A DNA stretch of 7,914 nucleotides, taken from the NCBI GenBank assembly GCA_938073925.1, contig CALJGH010000124.1, positions 1 through 7,914 on the forward strand. The letters are read 5' to 3'. The notes beneath the pieces were generated by a model. The model saw nothing but the letters and a program-made list of their open reading frames with translations, did no database searches and was not told the origin of the DNA. The translations under genes were made by a program, and so were the position numbers. This document shows, one piece after another, positions 1 through 6,196 of this stretch (the first letter of the stretch is position 1; every line of letters begins with the position of its first letter). This DNA is from an uncultured Nitrospinaceae bacterium. GTDB lineage: Bacteria > Nitrospinota > Nitrospinia > Nitrospinales > VA-1.

Positions 1-1
1 C

Positions 2-208
2 GATGTAGCACCGCGCTTGGAATCCCTTTACCAGTTTGCACTGAGTCAATTGACTCTTGCTAATATCAAGTCAGACAAAAAACCTCTTCAAGCGGTACTC
101 AATATTTTAACGCCCTTATTAGAAGCATGGACGCAGTTGTACGACGCATCCACCAATACCGGGCAAGATGAAGCCGCACAACCCAAAAATATTACTTCGA
201 AGTGTTAA
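2..208 (+). CDS. fliS: Flagellar export chaperone FliS, C-terminal part (5' truncated by window edge)
   Basis: The open frame runs in from the left edge (first full codon at 2) to a TAA at 206-208, giving about 68 residues. FliS binds the C-terminal helix of flagellin in the cytoplasm, prevents premature polymerisation and delivers it to the flagellar type III export gate. The visible part has the typical FliS C-terminal helical pattern: an L-x-x-L-Y-x-F/Y start, then an L-x-x-A-N-x-K-x-D turn, a V-L-x-x-L-x-P-L-L helix and the conserved A-W near the end, followed by a short polar tail. An internal TTG at 17 could be mistaken for a start, but the frame is open upstream and the family is longer, so this is a truncated gene. 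The rest of the gene and any flagellar neighbours lie outside the window. The call rests on pattern recognition of a short fragment. Confidence 0.72.
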   Translation, partial: DVAPRLESLYQFALSQLTLANIKSDKKPLQAVLNILTPLLEAWTQLYDASTNTGQDEAAQPKNITSKC

Positions 209-272
209 ATCTCATTTAGCCTCACTTGATAGCAATTACCCCCTATTTTCTCTCAGCCTTTGGAAGAATCTT

Positions 273-302
273 TTGACATCTTCCCTTTTCATATGTTAAA
301 AA
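273..302 (+). promoter_or_regulatory. Possible sigma-70-type promoter for sucCD
   Basis: A perfect TTGACA lies at 273-278, with a weak AT-rich -10 candidate (TTAAAA/TAAAAA) 17-18 bp downstream at 296-302. Transcription would start near 309, about 30 nt before the sucC ATG. A perfect TATAAT also occurs at 321-326, but it has no matching -35 and would leave almost no leader. The -35 is convincing by itself; the pairing with a -10 is uncertain. The rest of the 209-339 gap shows nothing I can name. Confidence 0.35.
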
Positions 303-339
303 TTAATTCTTTTTTTCCCTTATAATTTAAGAAAAATTC

Positions 340-1500
340 ATGAAGATTCACGAATATCAAGCCAAAGAAATTCTCAGGAAATATAATGTTCCTGTGCCCA
401 ACGGAGTTTTGATTTCAAAAAAATCAGAAGCTCCTGCGGCCGCTAAAAAACTGGGTACCCCTGTTGTTGTTGTCAAAGCTCAGATCCATGCAGGAGGCCG
501 GGGAAAAGGAGGTGGCGTCAAGCTAGCCAAAAGCCCTGCTGAAGCGGAAAAACATGCGGGGAACATAATCGGAATGACTTTGGTCACGCCGCAAACTGGA
601 CCGGAAGGCCGTCTGGTTAAAAAGGTTTTGATAGAAGAAGGCATGGAGATCGTTAAAGAACTCTATATGGGAATCCTGGTAGACCGGGAAACCAGCCGTG
701 TTCTTATCATGGCATCTGAAGCGGGAGGCATGGAGATCGAAGAAGTCGCAGCCGACACTCCTGAAAAAATCATTAAAGAAGTGGTGGACCCCGTAATTGG
801 CGTTCAACCTTATTTAGCGCGGAAAATAGCTTTTGCCTTGAACTTGGAAGGCGCAGCTTTAAAAGCTATTATTCCTTTCATCATCAATCTCTATGATTCT
901 TTCGTCAAGGAAGATTGCTCGATGCTGGAGATCAACCCTCTCGTCATAACCTCTGACGACCGTGTCTTGGCTCTCGATGCAAAAGTAGATATCGATGATA
1001 ATGCGATGTACCGACATAAAGATACACTAGCCCTCCGCGACACGGATGAAGAAGATCCGACGGAAGTGGAAGCCAGCAAGTTCAACCTCAACTACATCAA
1101 GCTCGATGGGAACATAGGTTGTATGGTTAATGGCGCAGGACTGGCAATGGGCACCATGGACATCATTAAATTATCTGGCGGGGAACCGGCAAACTTCCTC
1201 GATGTAGGGGGCGGAGCTGATGAGGAAATGATAGAAAATGGATTTAGAATCCTCCTCTCAGATAAATCTGTAAAAGGAATTTTCATTAATATATTTGGCG
1301 GCATTCTTCGATGCGATGTATTGGCAAGAGGAGTGGTTGCTGCAACTAAAAAACTCCATATCAAAATTCCGGTTGTGGTTCGCATGGAAGGCACGAATAT
1401 GGAAGAAGGGCATCAGATCCTCAAAGATTCCGGTCTCAATTTTCTCATTGGAGATGGAATGAAAGATGGCGCCCAAAAGGTGGTTAAAGCAATCAAATGA
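340..1500 (+). CDS. sucC: Succinyl-CoA synthetase (succinate-CoA ligase), beta subunit
   Basis: The beta subunit joins SucD to interconvert succinyl-CoA plus NDP plus phosphate with succinate plus NTP and CoA in the cytoplasm. The 386 residues match the family length (about 388 in E. coli). The N-terminal ATP-grasp domain begins MKIHEYQAKEIL and carries K46 and the glycine-rich loop GRGKGGG at 53-59. Metal-binding E197 and N199 lie in LEINP, and D213 follows. The C-terminal CoA-ligase domain shows NGAGLAMGTMD near 264-274, GGILRCD at 320-326 and the MEGTN segment near 349-353. Nucleotide preference (ATP or GTP) cannot be read from the sequence with confidence. The start has no clear Shine-Dalgarno, but the MKIHEYQ start is diagnostic of the family. 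The stop overlaps the sucD start by ATGA, implying translational coupling. In a reductive TCA cycle the enzyme would run toward succinyl-CoA, the substrate of 2-oxoglutarate synthase. Confidence 0.97.
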   Translation: MKIHEYQAKEILRKYNVPVPNGVLISKKSEAPAAAKKLGTPVVVVKAQIHAGGRGKGGGVKLAKSPAEAEKHAGNIIGMTLVTPQTGPEGRLVKKVLIEEGMEIVKELYMGILVDRETSRVLIMASEAGGMEIEEVAADTPEKIIKEVVDPVIGVQPYLARKIAFALNLEGAALKAIIPFIINLYDSFVKEDCSMLEINPLVITSDDRVLALDAKVDIDDNAMYRHKDTLALRDTDEEDPTEVEASKFNLNYIKLDGNIGCMVNGAGLAMGTMDIIKLSGGEPANFLDVGGGADEEMIENGFRILLSDKSVKGIFINIFGGILRCDVLARGVVAATKKLHIKIPVVVRMEGTNMEEGHQILKDSGLNFLIGDGMKDGAQKVVKAIK

Positions 1501-2366
1501 GCATACTCGTAGACGAAAAAACCAGACTGATCACTCAAGGCATCACCGGCCGTGAAGGAATGTTTCACACCGAGCAATCCATGAAATATGGAACCAAAGT
1601 TGTGGGTGGGGTGACCCCCGGCAAAGGCGGACAAACGGTAATGGGAAATGTTCCCGTGTTCAACACAGTAGCAGATGCCGCAAAAAAAACCAAAGCAAAC
1701 GCTACCATGGTTTTTGTGCCACCGCCTTTTGCAGCCGATGCAATTTTAGAAGCCGCTGATGCTGGCATCGAACTTATCATCTGCATCACCGAGGGTATTC
1801 CTGTCAGCGACATGGTGAATGTTCATAAATACCTACAGGGAACCAAGAGCAGACTGGTCGGCCCTAACTGCCCCGGAGTAATTTCTCCTGGCAAAGCAAA
1901 AATAGGAATCATGCCAGCGCATATCCATAAAAAAGGAAATGTAGGAATCATTTCTCGCAGTGGAACACTTACTTATGAAGCCGTTGGTCAGTTGACGGCA
2001 CTAGGCATTGGTCAGTCCACTTGTGTAGGAATTGGTGGTGACCCGATCATTGGCACACGTTTCATTGACGTACTGGAACTCTTCCAGAAAGATAGAGGAA
2101 CAAAAGCCATTTGTATGATTGGTGAAATTGGTGGGACAGCAGAAGATGAAGCAGCATATTATATTAAAAAGCATGTCACCAAACCCGTCGTCGGATTTAT
2201 TGCCGGACAAACTGCCCCTCCGGGCCGTCGTATGGGACATGCGGGTGCCATTATCTCAGGTGGACAAGGTACTGCTGAAGAAAAAATGAAGGTGATGAAG
2301 CGATGCGGAATTAAAGTCGTGAAAAGCCCTGCCGACCTCGGAAAAACAATTCAAAAAGTTCTCTAG
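1497..2366 (+). CDS. sucD: Succinyl-CoA synthetase (succinate-CoA ligase), alpha subunit
   Basis: The alpha subunit binds CoA and carries the phosphohistidine intermediate of succinyl-CoA synthetase. It is 289 residues, the same length as the E. coli protein. The N-terminal CoA-binding Rossmann fold shows the family pattern QGITGREG near 14-21 and GGVTPGKGG near 37-45. GPNCPG lies near 121-126 and SRSGTLTYE in the second half. The active-site histidine is H248 in GHAGAIISGG; the codon CAT is at 2238-2240. The start is chosen because ATG at 1497 overlaps the sucC stop as ATGA and gives the family N-terminus. No key residue is missing. It is co-transcribed with sucC and is the last gene of that unit, because the next gene lies on the opposite strand. 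Confidence 0.97.
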   Translation: MSILVDEKTRLITQGITGREGMFHTEQSMKYGTKVVGGVTPGKGGQTVMGNVPVFNTVADAAKKTKANATMVFVPPPFAADAILEAADAGIELIICITEGIPVSDMVNVHKYLQGTKSRLVGPNCPGVISPGKAKIGIMPAHIHKKGNVGIISRSGTLTYEAVGQLTALGIGQSTCVGIGGDPIIGTRFIDVLELFQKDRGTKAICMIGEIGGTAEDEAAYYIKKHVTKPVVGFIAGQTAPPGRRMGHAGAIISGGQGTAEEKMKVMKRCGIKVVKSPADLGKTIQKVL

Positions 2367-2435
2367 CCGGGCTAAGCCCAGCAGAAGTCTTACCCACTCT
2401 TAGAGTGAACTATTTGTCGCCCTCGCTAGAGGGTG
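2366..2435. terminator. Cluster of small hairpins at a convergent gene junction (possible termination region)
   Basis: Three short inverted repeats sit between sucD and the convergent minus-strand gene. They are GGGC-taa-GCCC at about 2369-2379, CACTC-TTA-GAGTG at about 2395-2407, and CCCTC-gcta-GAGGG just inside the 3' end of the minus-strand gene (about 2420-2433). None is followed by a run of T on either strand, so none is a canonical intrinsic terminator. Their position suggests they could help separate convergent transcripts. Confidence 0.3.
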
Positions 2436-2859
2436 AATCTTCGTAAGAAAGATAATCCAGTCGACTTTCATAATCCAGTTGGTCGAAAGGCTTACCCTGT
2501 CTGAAACTCGAAAAGTGCAAATCTGCATAAATAGCGATGATAGCGTGAAGCACTTCATGCTCTTCCATATCTTGCTCACGCAATCGCTTAAAAGTTATTT
2601 CGACACATTCCGGTTGGCCGGTACGAAGCTGGCTATCCACAATAGTATGCAAAACCGTATGCACAAACGGACTGACGATCTGCCCATTTATTTCCTGAGG
2701 ATAAGCAGCCATTTCCCCCATTGTCCAGATTTCTTCAAACTCCGGGTGAAGGTCCATAACATGGGAAATGCGCTCATCCAGTTCTTCAAGGTCACGACCT
2801 TGCTGTCTGTCTGAGGCAACTCTTAAAATACGTGTTTGGGTTTCTTTATCAAATTGCAC
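2410..2859 (-). CDS. DUF1841-like protein of unknown function
   Basis: This is a 149-residue acidic, soluble protein with no signal peptide or membrane segment. Its pattern resembles the DUF1841 family: an N-terminal helix with an L-E-E-L-D/E-x-x-I stretch, HPEF at 38-41, the histidine-bearing SPFVHTVLH at 63-71 followed by an acidic-polar helix and T-G-Q-P, and a second histidine motif HEVLHAI at 101-107. The C-terminal 30 residues are polar and probably variable. The histidine pairs H38, H67, H71, H101 and H105 could point to metal binding, but that is my inference and I know of no assigned function. The start is GTG at 2857-2859. An in-frame stop lies a few codons upstream, and no Shine-Dalgarno is visible. 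It probably forms a unit with the minus-strand gene at 2921-3208, 61 bp upstream, and converges on sucD. Confidence 0.7.
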   Translation of the reverse strand: MQFDKETQTRILRVASDRQQGRDLEELDERISHVMDLHPEFEEIWTMGEMAAYPQEINGQIVSPFVHTVLHTIVDSQLRTGQPECVEITFKRLREQDMEEHEVLHAIIAIYADLHFSSFRQGKPFDQLDYESRLDYLSYEDSPSSEGDK

Positions 2860-2920
2860 AATAAATGACTCGATAGAAGGTTAATTTAGCAGCTTCTTTA
2901 AAAATAAGATGCTTTGCAGG

Positions 2921-3208
2921 TCAAGGCGTTTCAGAGAAATGCGTTCTTCGGTCTTTCCCCCTCTCTCCATATACCATATAAACACGTTTGCCCTGTCGCA
3001 TATGATATTTCGCCCAGGCAGGAGATTTTCCCTCATAGCTGGCATCAGGGTCTTCGCCCTCTGCTTTCAAATAGTCTGGATAGTCCAAACCAGCATCGTA
3101 AGCATCCATTAGGAGGCACTCTGTAGTGAAACCTTTGCCAGTCAGAGCAATCTTACTGAGAAATTGTTCTATTTTTTCAGGGTCATTTATTTGAATAGGT
3201 TGCATCAT
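2921..3208 (-). CDS. Hypothetical protein, 95 aa, family not recognised
   Basis: I do not recognise this family. The product is a small soluble protein with an acidic first two-thirds (ending E-D-P-D near 52-55) and a basic C-terminus containing GKRVYMVYGERGKDRR at about 73-88. It has one cysteine (C31), several aromatic residues (W65, Y68, Y77, Y80), no signal peptide and no membrane helix. The start has tandem ATGs (3208 and 3205), so the true N-terminus could be one residue shorter, and no Shine-Dalgarno is seen. Two overlapping plus-strand frames here are rich in Arg, Ser and Phe and look like shadows. The minus-strand reading has balanced, protein-like composition and fits the orientation of the DUF1841-like gene 61 bp downstream, probably in the same transcript. 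Confidence 0.65.
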   Translation of the reverse strand: MMQPIQINDPEKIEQFLSKIALTGKGFTTECLLMDAYDAGLDYPDYLKAEGEDPDASYEGKSPAWAKYHMRQGKRVYMVYGERGKDRRTHFSETP

Positions 3209-3387
3209 ATTTTATATCAGAAATTCGATTAAACTCGGCTGGAATAGATAGCCTGTTTGATCGTCAGGTTACTTTTATAAGGCAGTTTATGGAATAAACC
3301 TCTTTTTTCAGGTATATTAGCATATACAATATACTCTTCAAAGCTTCCAAAGAAGAGCAAGGAAAACAAATTCTATTTGAGATAAAA
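3209..3387. promoter_or_regulatory. Divergent AT-rich intergenic region with two small inverted repeats
   Basis: This 179-bp spacer lies between divergent genes and must hold promoters for both directions. Two inverted repeats are visible: GTTTAT-gga-ATAAAC at 3285-3299 and GTATAT-tagc-ATATAC at 3312-3327. The second lies just before a possible -10 TATACT (3330-3335), which has only a poor -35 (TTCAGG at 3307-3312). The overlap suggests an operator, but the promoter match is weak. On the minus strand a TATAAA lies directly before the ATG of the 95-aa gene, too close for an ordinary leader. Confidence 0.25.
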
Positions 3388-3711
3388 ATGCTTATTCAAG
3401 ACAACCTTATATTGACTCGGTCAGACCCTTCAGGCAATGGTGGAACCCAATTCATTTATCGCCTCAAAAACTATGGTTTAACCGCTGTGAGCCGTCCCCA
3501 GGAAGAAATCTCTATGATCCACTGGGAAGTAGAAATCGTTAAATTCAGCGATGAAGCGACAGCGAGGTTTGAGATCTGTCATACTACGGAACTGGCAAAT
3601 AAAACCCTTAAATTTTATACCGATAAATCCTTAAATGAGTTTCTTGGAAAGGCTTTTCAATACTTTGAGGAGTTAGGCTCACTGGAGAAAATGTTACCCC
3701 AGGAGCCATAA
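3388..3711 (+). CDS. Hypothetical protein, 107 aa, family not recognised
   Basis: I cannot assign a family. The product is a soluble 107-residue protein without a signal peptide or membrane helix. The N-terminal half reads as beta-rich (I-Y-R-L-K-N-Y-G near 23-30, M-I-H-W-E-V-E-I near 43-50). The C-terminal third (about 80-103) is probably an amphipathic helix, rich in Leu, Phe and Glu. There is one cysteine, C64. The ATG at 3388 has a weak GAG about 6-7 nt upstream. The gene is monocistronic: it is followed after 19 bp by a strong stem-loop (3731-3761) and then by the separate promoter of the oxidoreductase operon. Composition matches the neighbours, with no sign of transfer. Confidence 0.68.
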   Translation: MLIQDNLILTRSDPSGNGGTQFIYRLKNYGLTAVSRPQEEISMIHWEVEIVKFSDEATARFEICHTTELANKTLKFYTDKSLNEFLGKAFQYFEELGSLEKMLPQEP

Positions 3712-3730
3712 CCAGAAGGCGAGAACCAAA

Positions 3731-3761
3731 AACCCCATAAAAGCACATTTTTTATGGGGTT
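3731..3761 (+). terminator. Stem-loop ending the 107-aa gene transcript; T-tract faces the minus strand
   Basis: A perfect 12-bp stem, AACCCCATAAAA (3731-3742) with TTTTATGGGGTT (3750-3761), encloses a 7-nt loop. On the plus strand it is followed by TTAGATCTT rather than a long U-run. On the minus strand the stem ends in GGGG followed by TTTTT. It insulates the upstream gene from the promoter that starts 6 bp later, but its plus-strand efficiency is uncertain. Confidence 0.65.
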
Positions 3762-3766
3762 AGATC

Positions 3767-3795
3767 TTGACAGTCCGCCGTATTATTTCTAAAAT
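3767..3795 (+). promoter_or_regulatory. Near-consensus sigma-70 promoter of the oxidoreductase operon
   Basis: TTGACA at 3767-3772, a 17-bp spacer, then TAAAAT at 3790-3795: 11 of 12 consensus positions with optimal spacing. Transcription should start near 3802, giving a leader of about 140 nt before the alpha-subunit ATG. The heptamer AGTCCGC occurs at the start of the spacer (3772-3778) and again at 3811-3817, just past the start site, a possible pair of operator half-sites. Confidence 0.7.
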
Positions 3796-3801
3796 ACGTC
3801 T

Positions 3802-3944
3802 TTTCAGAGAAGTCCGCTGGTACTTTTATGAAGGTTGCATTTTCATACGCTTCTCAGATTAATTAATTGATTTTCGTTATAGTTTTTCACCAGAATTATT
3901 TTTAATTCTGAGCACTGATATTTTGTAAATTAAGGAGTTAAATC
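3802..3944 (+). promoter_or_regulatory. Structured 5' leader of the oxidoreductase operon, with strong Shine-Dalgarno
   Basis: The leader holds several inverted repeats. GAGAAG (3807-3812) pairs with CTTCTC (3850-3855). Nested inside it, TATGAA (3827-3832) pairs with TTCATA (3842-3847). A separate perfect 8-bp hairpin, CAGAATTA-tttt-TAATTCTG, lies at 3891-3910. The Shine-Dalgarno AAGGAG (3932-3937) sits 7 nt before the ATG. I do not recognise a known riboswitch class. The structures may only affect RNA stability, or the last hairpin may be a protein-binding operator. Confidence 0.4.
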
Positions 3945-5177
3945 ATGGCAAATGTGGTTGGTAGTTCAGTTTGCAGAACAGCAGAGGATGAAGGCAAACC
4001 CGCAGATTGGGTACCTGGGGGCGAAAAGCAAACAGTAGTTGATCCGATGAAAATGTTTCATGAGCTTCCCCGCGAAATGCAGTTCATCACGGGTAGTGAA
4101 GCCGCTAGAGAATCTATGAGACGAGCAAATATAGATATTGCGATTGCCTATCCCATAACTCCGCAAAGTGAATCTATGCAGCAAGCCGGCTATCTTTACG
4201 ATGAAGGATTTATTAAAGAGTATTACCGGGCAGAAGAAGAGATCGGTACATTCTCTGCTATTTCCGGTGCTTCTCGTGCAGGTGTTCGAAGCCTGACAGC
4301 AACTTCAGGCCCTGGCCTGATGCGCGGTATGGAAGCAATCAGTTCATGGCCTGGAGCAAGGACTCCAATCATCATGCTGAACATGTGTCGGGTTATCAAT
4401 ACGCCTTTGGCTATTCAACCTGACAACATCGAAATGTCATTCATGCTGAATACGGGAATACTCATGCTACATGCTGAAAACCAACAGGATTTTTACGATT
4501 ATCCGCTTGCTGCAATTATGGCGTCGGAGCAGGTCGATGTAACATTACCTGCTGTAGTTTCAGTTGATGGTTTTTTCTGTACGCATGCACGTGGCCCGGT
4601 GAAAGTGACTCCTGCAGAATACAAGTTGCCACCACGCGATGGCTGGCGCTCAGCAGTACCTGCAATGGACAACGAAAATCCACCTGCACGTATTTCCAGA
4701 GATGCCCCTATTCAAAAAAGTAATTTCATCAGTTACCACATGCATGCCAGTTGGCAGCAGGAAGTTTTTGCGGCAGTAGAACGCTCTGCAAAATATTTCC
4801 GTGACTATCTTGGCGGCTTGGTTGAAGTTATTAACCCTGGCGCTGACGATTTCATTATTGCCTCTGGTTGTGCCGTTTCTCAGGCTCGCGAAGCCGTTCG
4901 ACAAGAAGGCGAGCAAGGACGAACAGTCGGTCTAGTTAAAGTTAAAACCATTCGCCCTTTCCCAGTAGAAGAAATTTTGGATGCTGTTAAAGATGCCAAA
5001 CGAATTCTGATTCCAGAATTCAATCAGGCAGGCTGGTTGCATAAAGAAGTTTGCTCTGTTCTTTATGGACGGTGTGATGCCGTAATTAAAGATGGACCAC
5101 GCGTGTTTGGTGGTATGACCATGCCGACAGAGATGATTCTCGAATGGTTAGCGGAATTCCGCAAAGAAGTAAAATAG
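3945..5177 (+). CDS. 2-oxoacid:ferredoxin oxidoreductase, alpha subunit (2-oxoglutarate or pyruvate synthase)
   Basis: The alpha subunit of a CoA-dependent 2-oxoacid:ferredoxin oxidoreductase forms part of the active site. The enzyme makes or cleaves the 2-oxoacid using TPP, CoA and reduced ferredoxin in the cytoplasm. The 410 residues show the pyrimidine-binding domain with AYPITPQSE at about 68-76, the acidic AEEE near 96-99 in the place of the TPP-activating glutamate, the AGVR motif with R115 (equivalent to the arginine that contacts the substrate carboxylate in pyruvate:ferredoxin oxidoreductase), and SGPG at 121-124. The C-terminal domain has VKVKTIRPFP at about 331-340 followed by an I-P-E-x-N segment. 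An N-terminal stretch of about 43 residues precedes the usual family start and looks like an extension. The AAGGAG 7 nt upstream fixes the ATG. It is the first gene of the operon; gamma is a separate gene. Substrate cannot be settled from sequence: sucCD nearby suggests 2-oxoglutarate, while the gamma motif leans toward pyruvate. Confidence 0.93.
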   Translation: MANVVGSSVCRTAEDEGKPADWVPGGEKQTVVDPMKMFHELPREMQFITGSEAARESMRRANIDIAIAYPITPQSESMQQAGYLYDEGFIKEYYRAEEEIGTFSAISGASRAGVRSLTATSGPGLMRGMEAISSWPGARTPIIMLNMCRVINTPLAIQPDNIEMSFMLNTGILMLHAENQQDFYDYPLAAIMASEQVDVTLPAVVSVDGFFCTHARGPVKVTPAEYKLPPRDGWRSAVPAMDNENPPARISRDAPIQKSNFISYHMHASWQQEVFAAVERSAKYFRDYLGGLVEVINPGADDFIIASGCAVSQAREAVRQEGEQGRTVGLVKVKTIRPFPVEEILDAVKDAKRILIPEFNQAGWLHKEVCSVLYGRCDAVIKDGPRVFGGMTMPTEMILEWLAEFRKEVK

Positions 5178-5289
5178 TAGTTGTTTTTTTGTTTAGCTTA
5201 GTTAATCAGGTATGATAAGTATGTGTTTGAAAAGCCTGTTTATATAATTATTTAAAACTACGCAATACCTTTTAATAAAGGATAATTTT
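5178..5289 (+). promoter_or_regulatory. Intra-operon spacer with a hairpin at the beta-subunit ribosome binding site
   Basis: The 112-nt AT-rich spacer is long compared with the 13 and 21 nt between the later genes. It holds a perfect TATAAT (5243-5248), but with no good -35 at the right distance. A small hairpin, CCTTT (5268-5272) with AAAGG (5277-5281) and loop TAAT, pairs the beta Shine-Dalgarno AAAGGA (5277-5282), which lies 7 nt before the ATG. This could set the expression ratio of the subunits; the stem is only 5 bp, so the effect would be modest. Confidence 0.3.
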
Positions 5290-6183
5290 ATGTCTCTTGA
5301 AAATCTACATCCATCCCCGGTAATGAAAGAATTCTTGCCAGTTGAATACAGGGATTTAATTGAACATGGCCCTTATACTAATCGTAACGGCTCTGACAAA
5401 CAGACAGTAAAAGTTACTGATATGGGGAAATTCAAGGAAGTTATTGAAGAGCATCCCATGTGTGCAGGTTGTGCGATGACCCTGTTCATTCGTCTCGCCT
5501 ACATTGGAATGCCAAATCCTGAGCACACCATTGTTGTTGGAACTGCAGGATGTGGACGATTGGCTATCTCTCAAGCTTCTGTACCTTTTATTTATGGCAA
5601 CTATGGCGATACCAATGCGGTTGCATCTGGACTAAAACGAGGTTTGGAAGTTCGTTTCCCAAATCAGAAAAAAGACGTTGTAGTTATGGCAGGTGACGGT
5701 GGCTTGATCGATATTGGTTTCCAGGGTTTGATGCATAGCTGGTTCCGTAAAGAAAAATTCACCACCATCATGCTCGACAATGAAGTTTATGGAAACACCG
5801 GAGGTCAGGAAAGCGGCATGACCAATCACGGTAAAGTTCTCAAAATGGCTCCACGGGGTAAATTTGGTGATAAAGTCGATGCCTTGGGTCTGGCTAAAGT
5901 AGCAGGTGTGGACTATGTTGCGCGCCTAGCTCCTACCAATCCGGCACGTGTAGCACGAACCGTTCGCCGGGCAATCATGGTTGCGCGAGAAGTCGGTCAC
6001 AGCTACATTCAAGCTTACACTTCCTGCAACATTGAATACTCTATTCCAACTCCAGATGTTATGAAAGATGCTTTCGAAATCGAAAAAGAACGTTACGGTT
6101 TTGAAGAAATCATTTCACCACTGGCAAAAGAGTATTTGGATGATGTAGAGAAAAAAGCCAAAAAGAAAAAATCAGATAAGTAA
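5290..6183 (+). CDS. 2-oxoacid:ferredoxin oxidoreductase, beta subunit (TPP and [4Fe-4S])
   Basis: The beta subunit binds the TPP diphosphate and the proximal iron-sulfur cluster that takes electrons to or from TPP. The 297 residues contain exactly four cysteines in the family layout: C58-x2-C61, C88 and C246, the ligands of the proximal [4Fe-4S] cluster. The TPP motif is GDGGLIDIG starting at 135 (D136), followed by N164 and YGNTGGQ at 167-173. The region GTAGCGRL at about 84-91 is also typical. The C-terminus ends in a lysine-rich tail (about 288-297), probably disordered. AAAGGA lies 7 nt before the ATG. A Shine-Dalgarno for gamma overlaps the stop codon of this gene, so the two are tightly coupled. 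No catalytic residue is missing and the protein should be active. Confidence 0.95.
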   Translation: MSLENLHPSPVMKEFLPVEYRDLIEHGPYTNRNGSDKQTVKVTDMGKFKEVIEEHPMCAGCAMTLFIRLAYIGMPNPEHTIVVGTAGCGRLAISQASVPFIYGNYGDTNAVASGLKRGLEVRFPNQKKDVVVMAGDGGLIDIGFQGLMHSWFRKEKFTTIMLDNEVYGNTGGQESGMTNHGKVLKMAPRGKFGDKVDALGLAKVAGVDYVARLAPTNPARVARTVRRAIMVAREVGHSYIQAYTSCNIEYSIPTPDVMKDAFEIEKERYGFEEIISPLAKEYLDDVEKKAKKKKSDK

Positions 6184-6196
6184 GGAGAAAACAAAA

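Noticed and set aside
321..326. Perfect TATAAT just before sucC as the main -10 box
   Set aside because: No -35 lies at the right distance, and transcription would start about 7 nt before the ATG. The TTGACA at 273-278 points to a start further upstream.
523..2240. Several minus-strand open frames antisense to sucC and sucD
   Set aside because: sucC and sucD are full-length with all key residues. The antisense frames have no recognisable motifs and follow from the codon pattern of the real genes.
2479..2814. Plus-strand open frame of 111 codons antisense to the DUF1841-like gene
   Set aside because: The minus-strand reading carries recognisable family motifs (HPEF, SPFVHTVLH). The plus-strand product has no family pattern, so it is a shadow.
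2909..3126. Two overlapping plus-strand open frames antisense to the 95-aa gene
   Set aside because: Both are rich in Arg, Ser, Phe and Ile without plausible structure, and they overlap each other. The minus-strand frame has normal protein composition and fits the neighbouring minus-strand gene.
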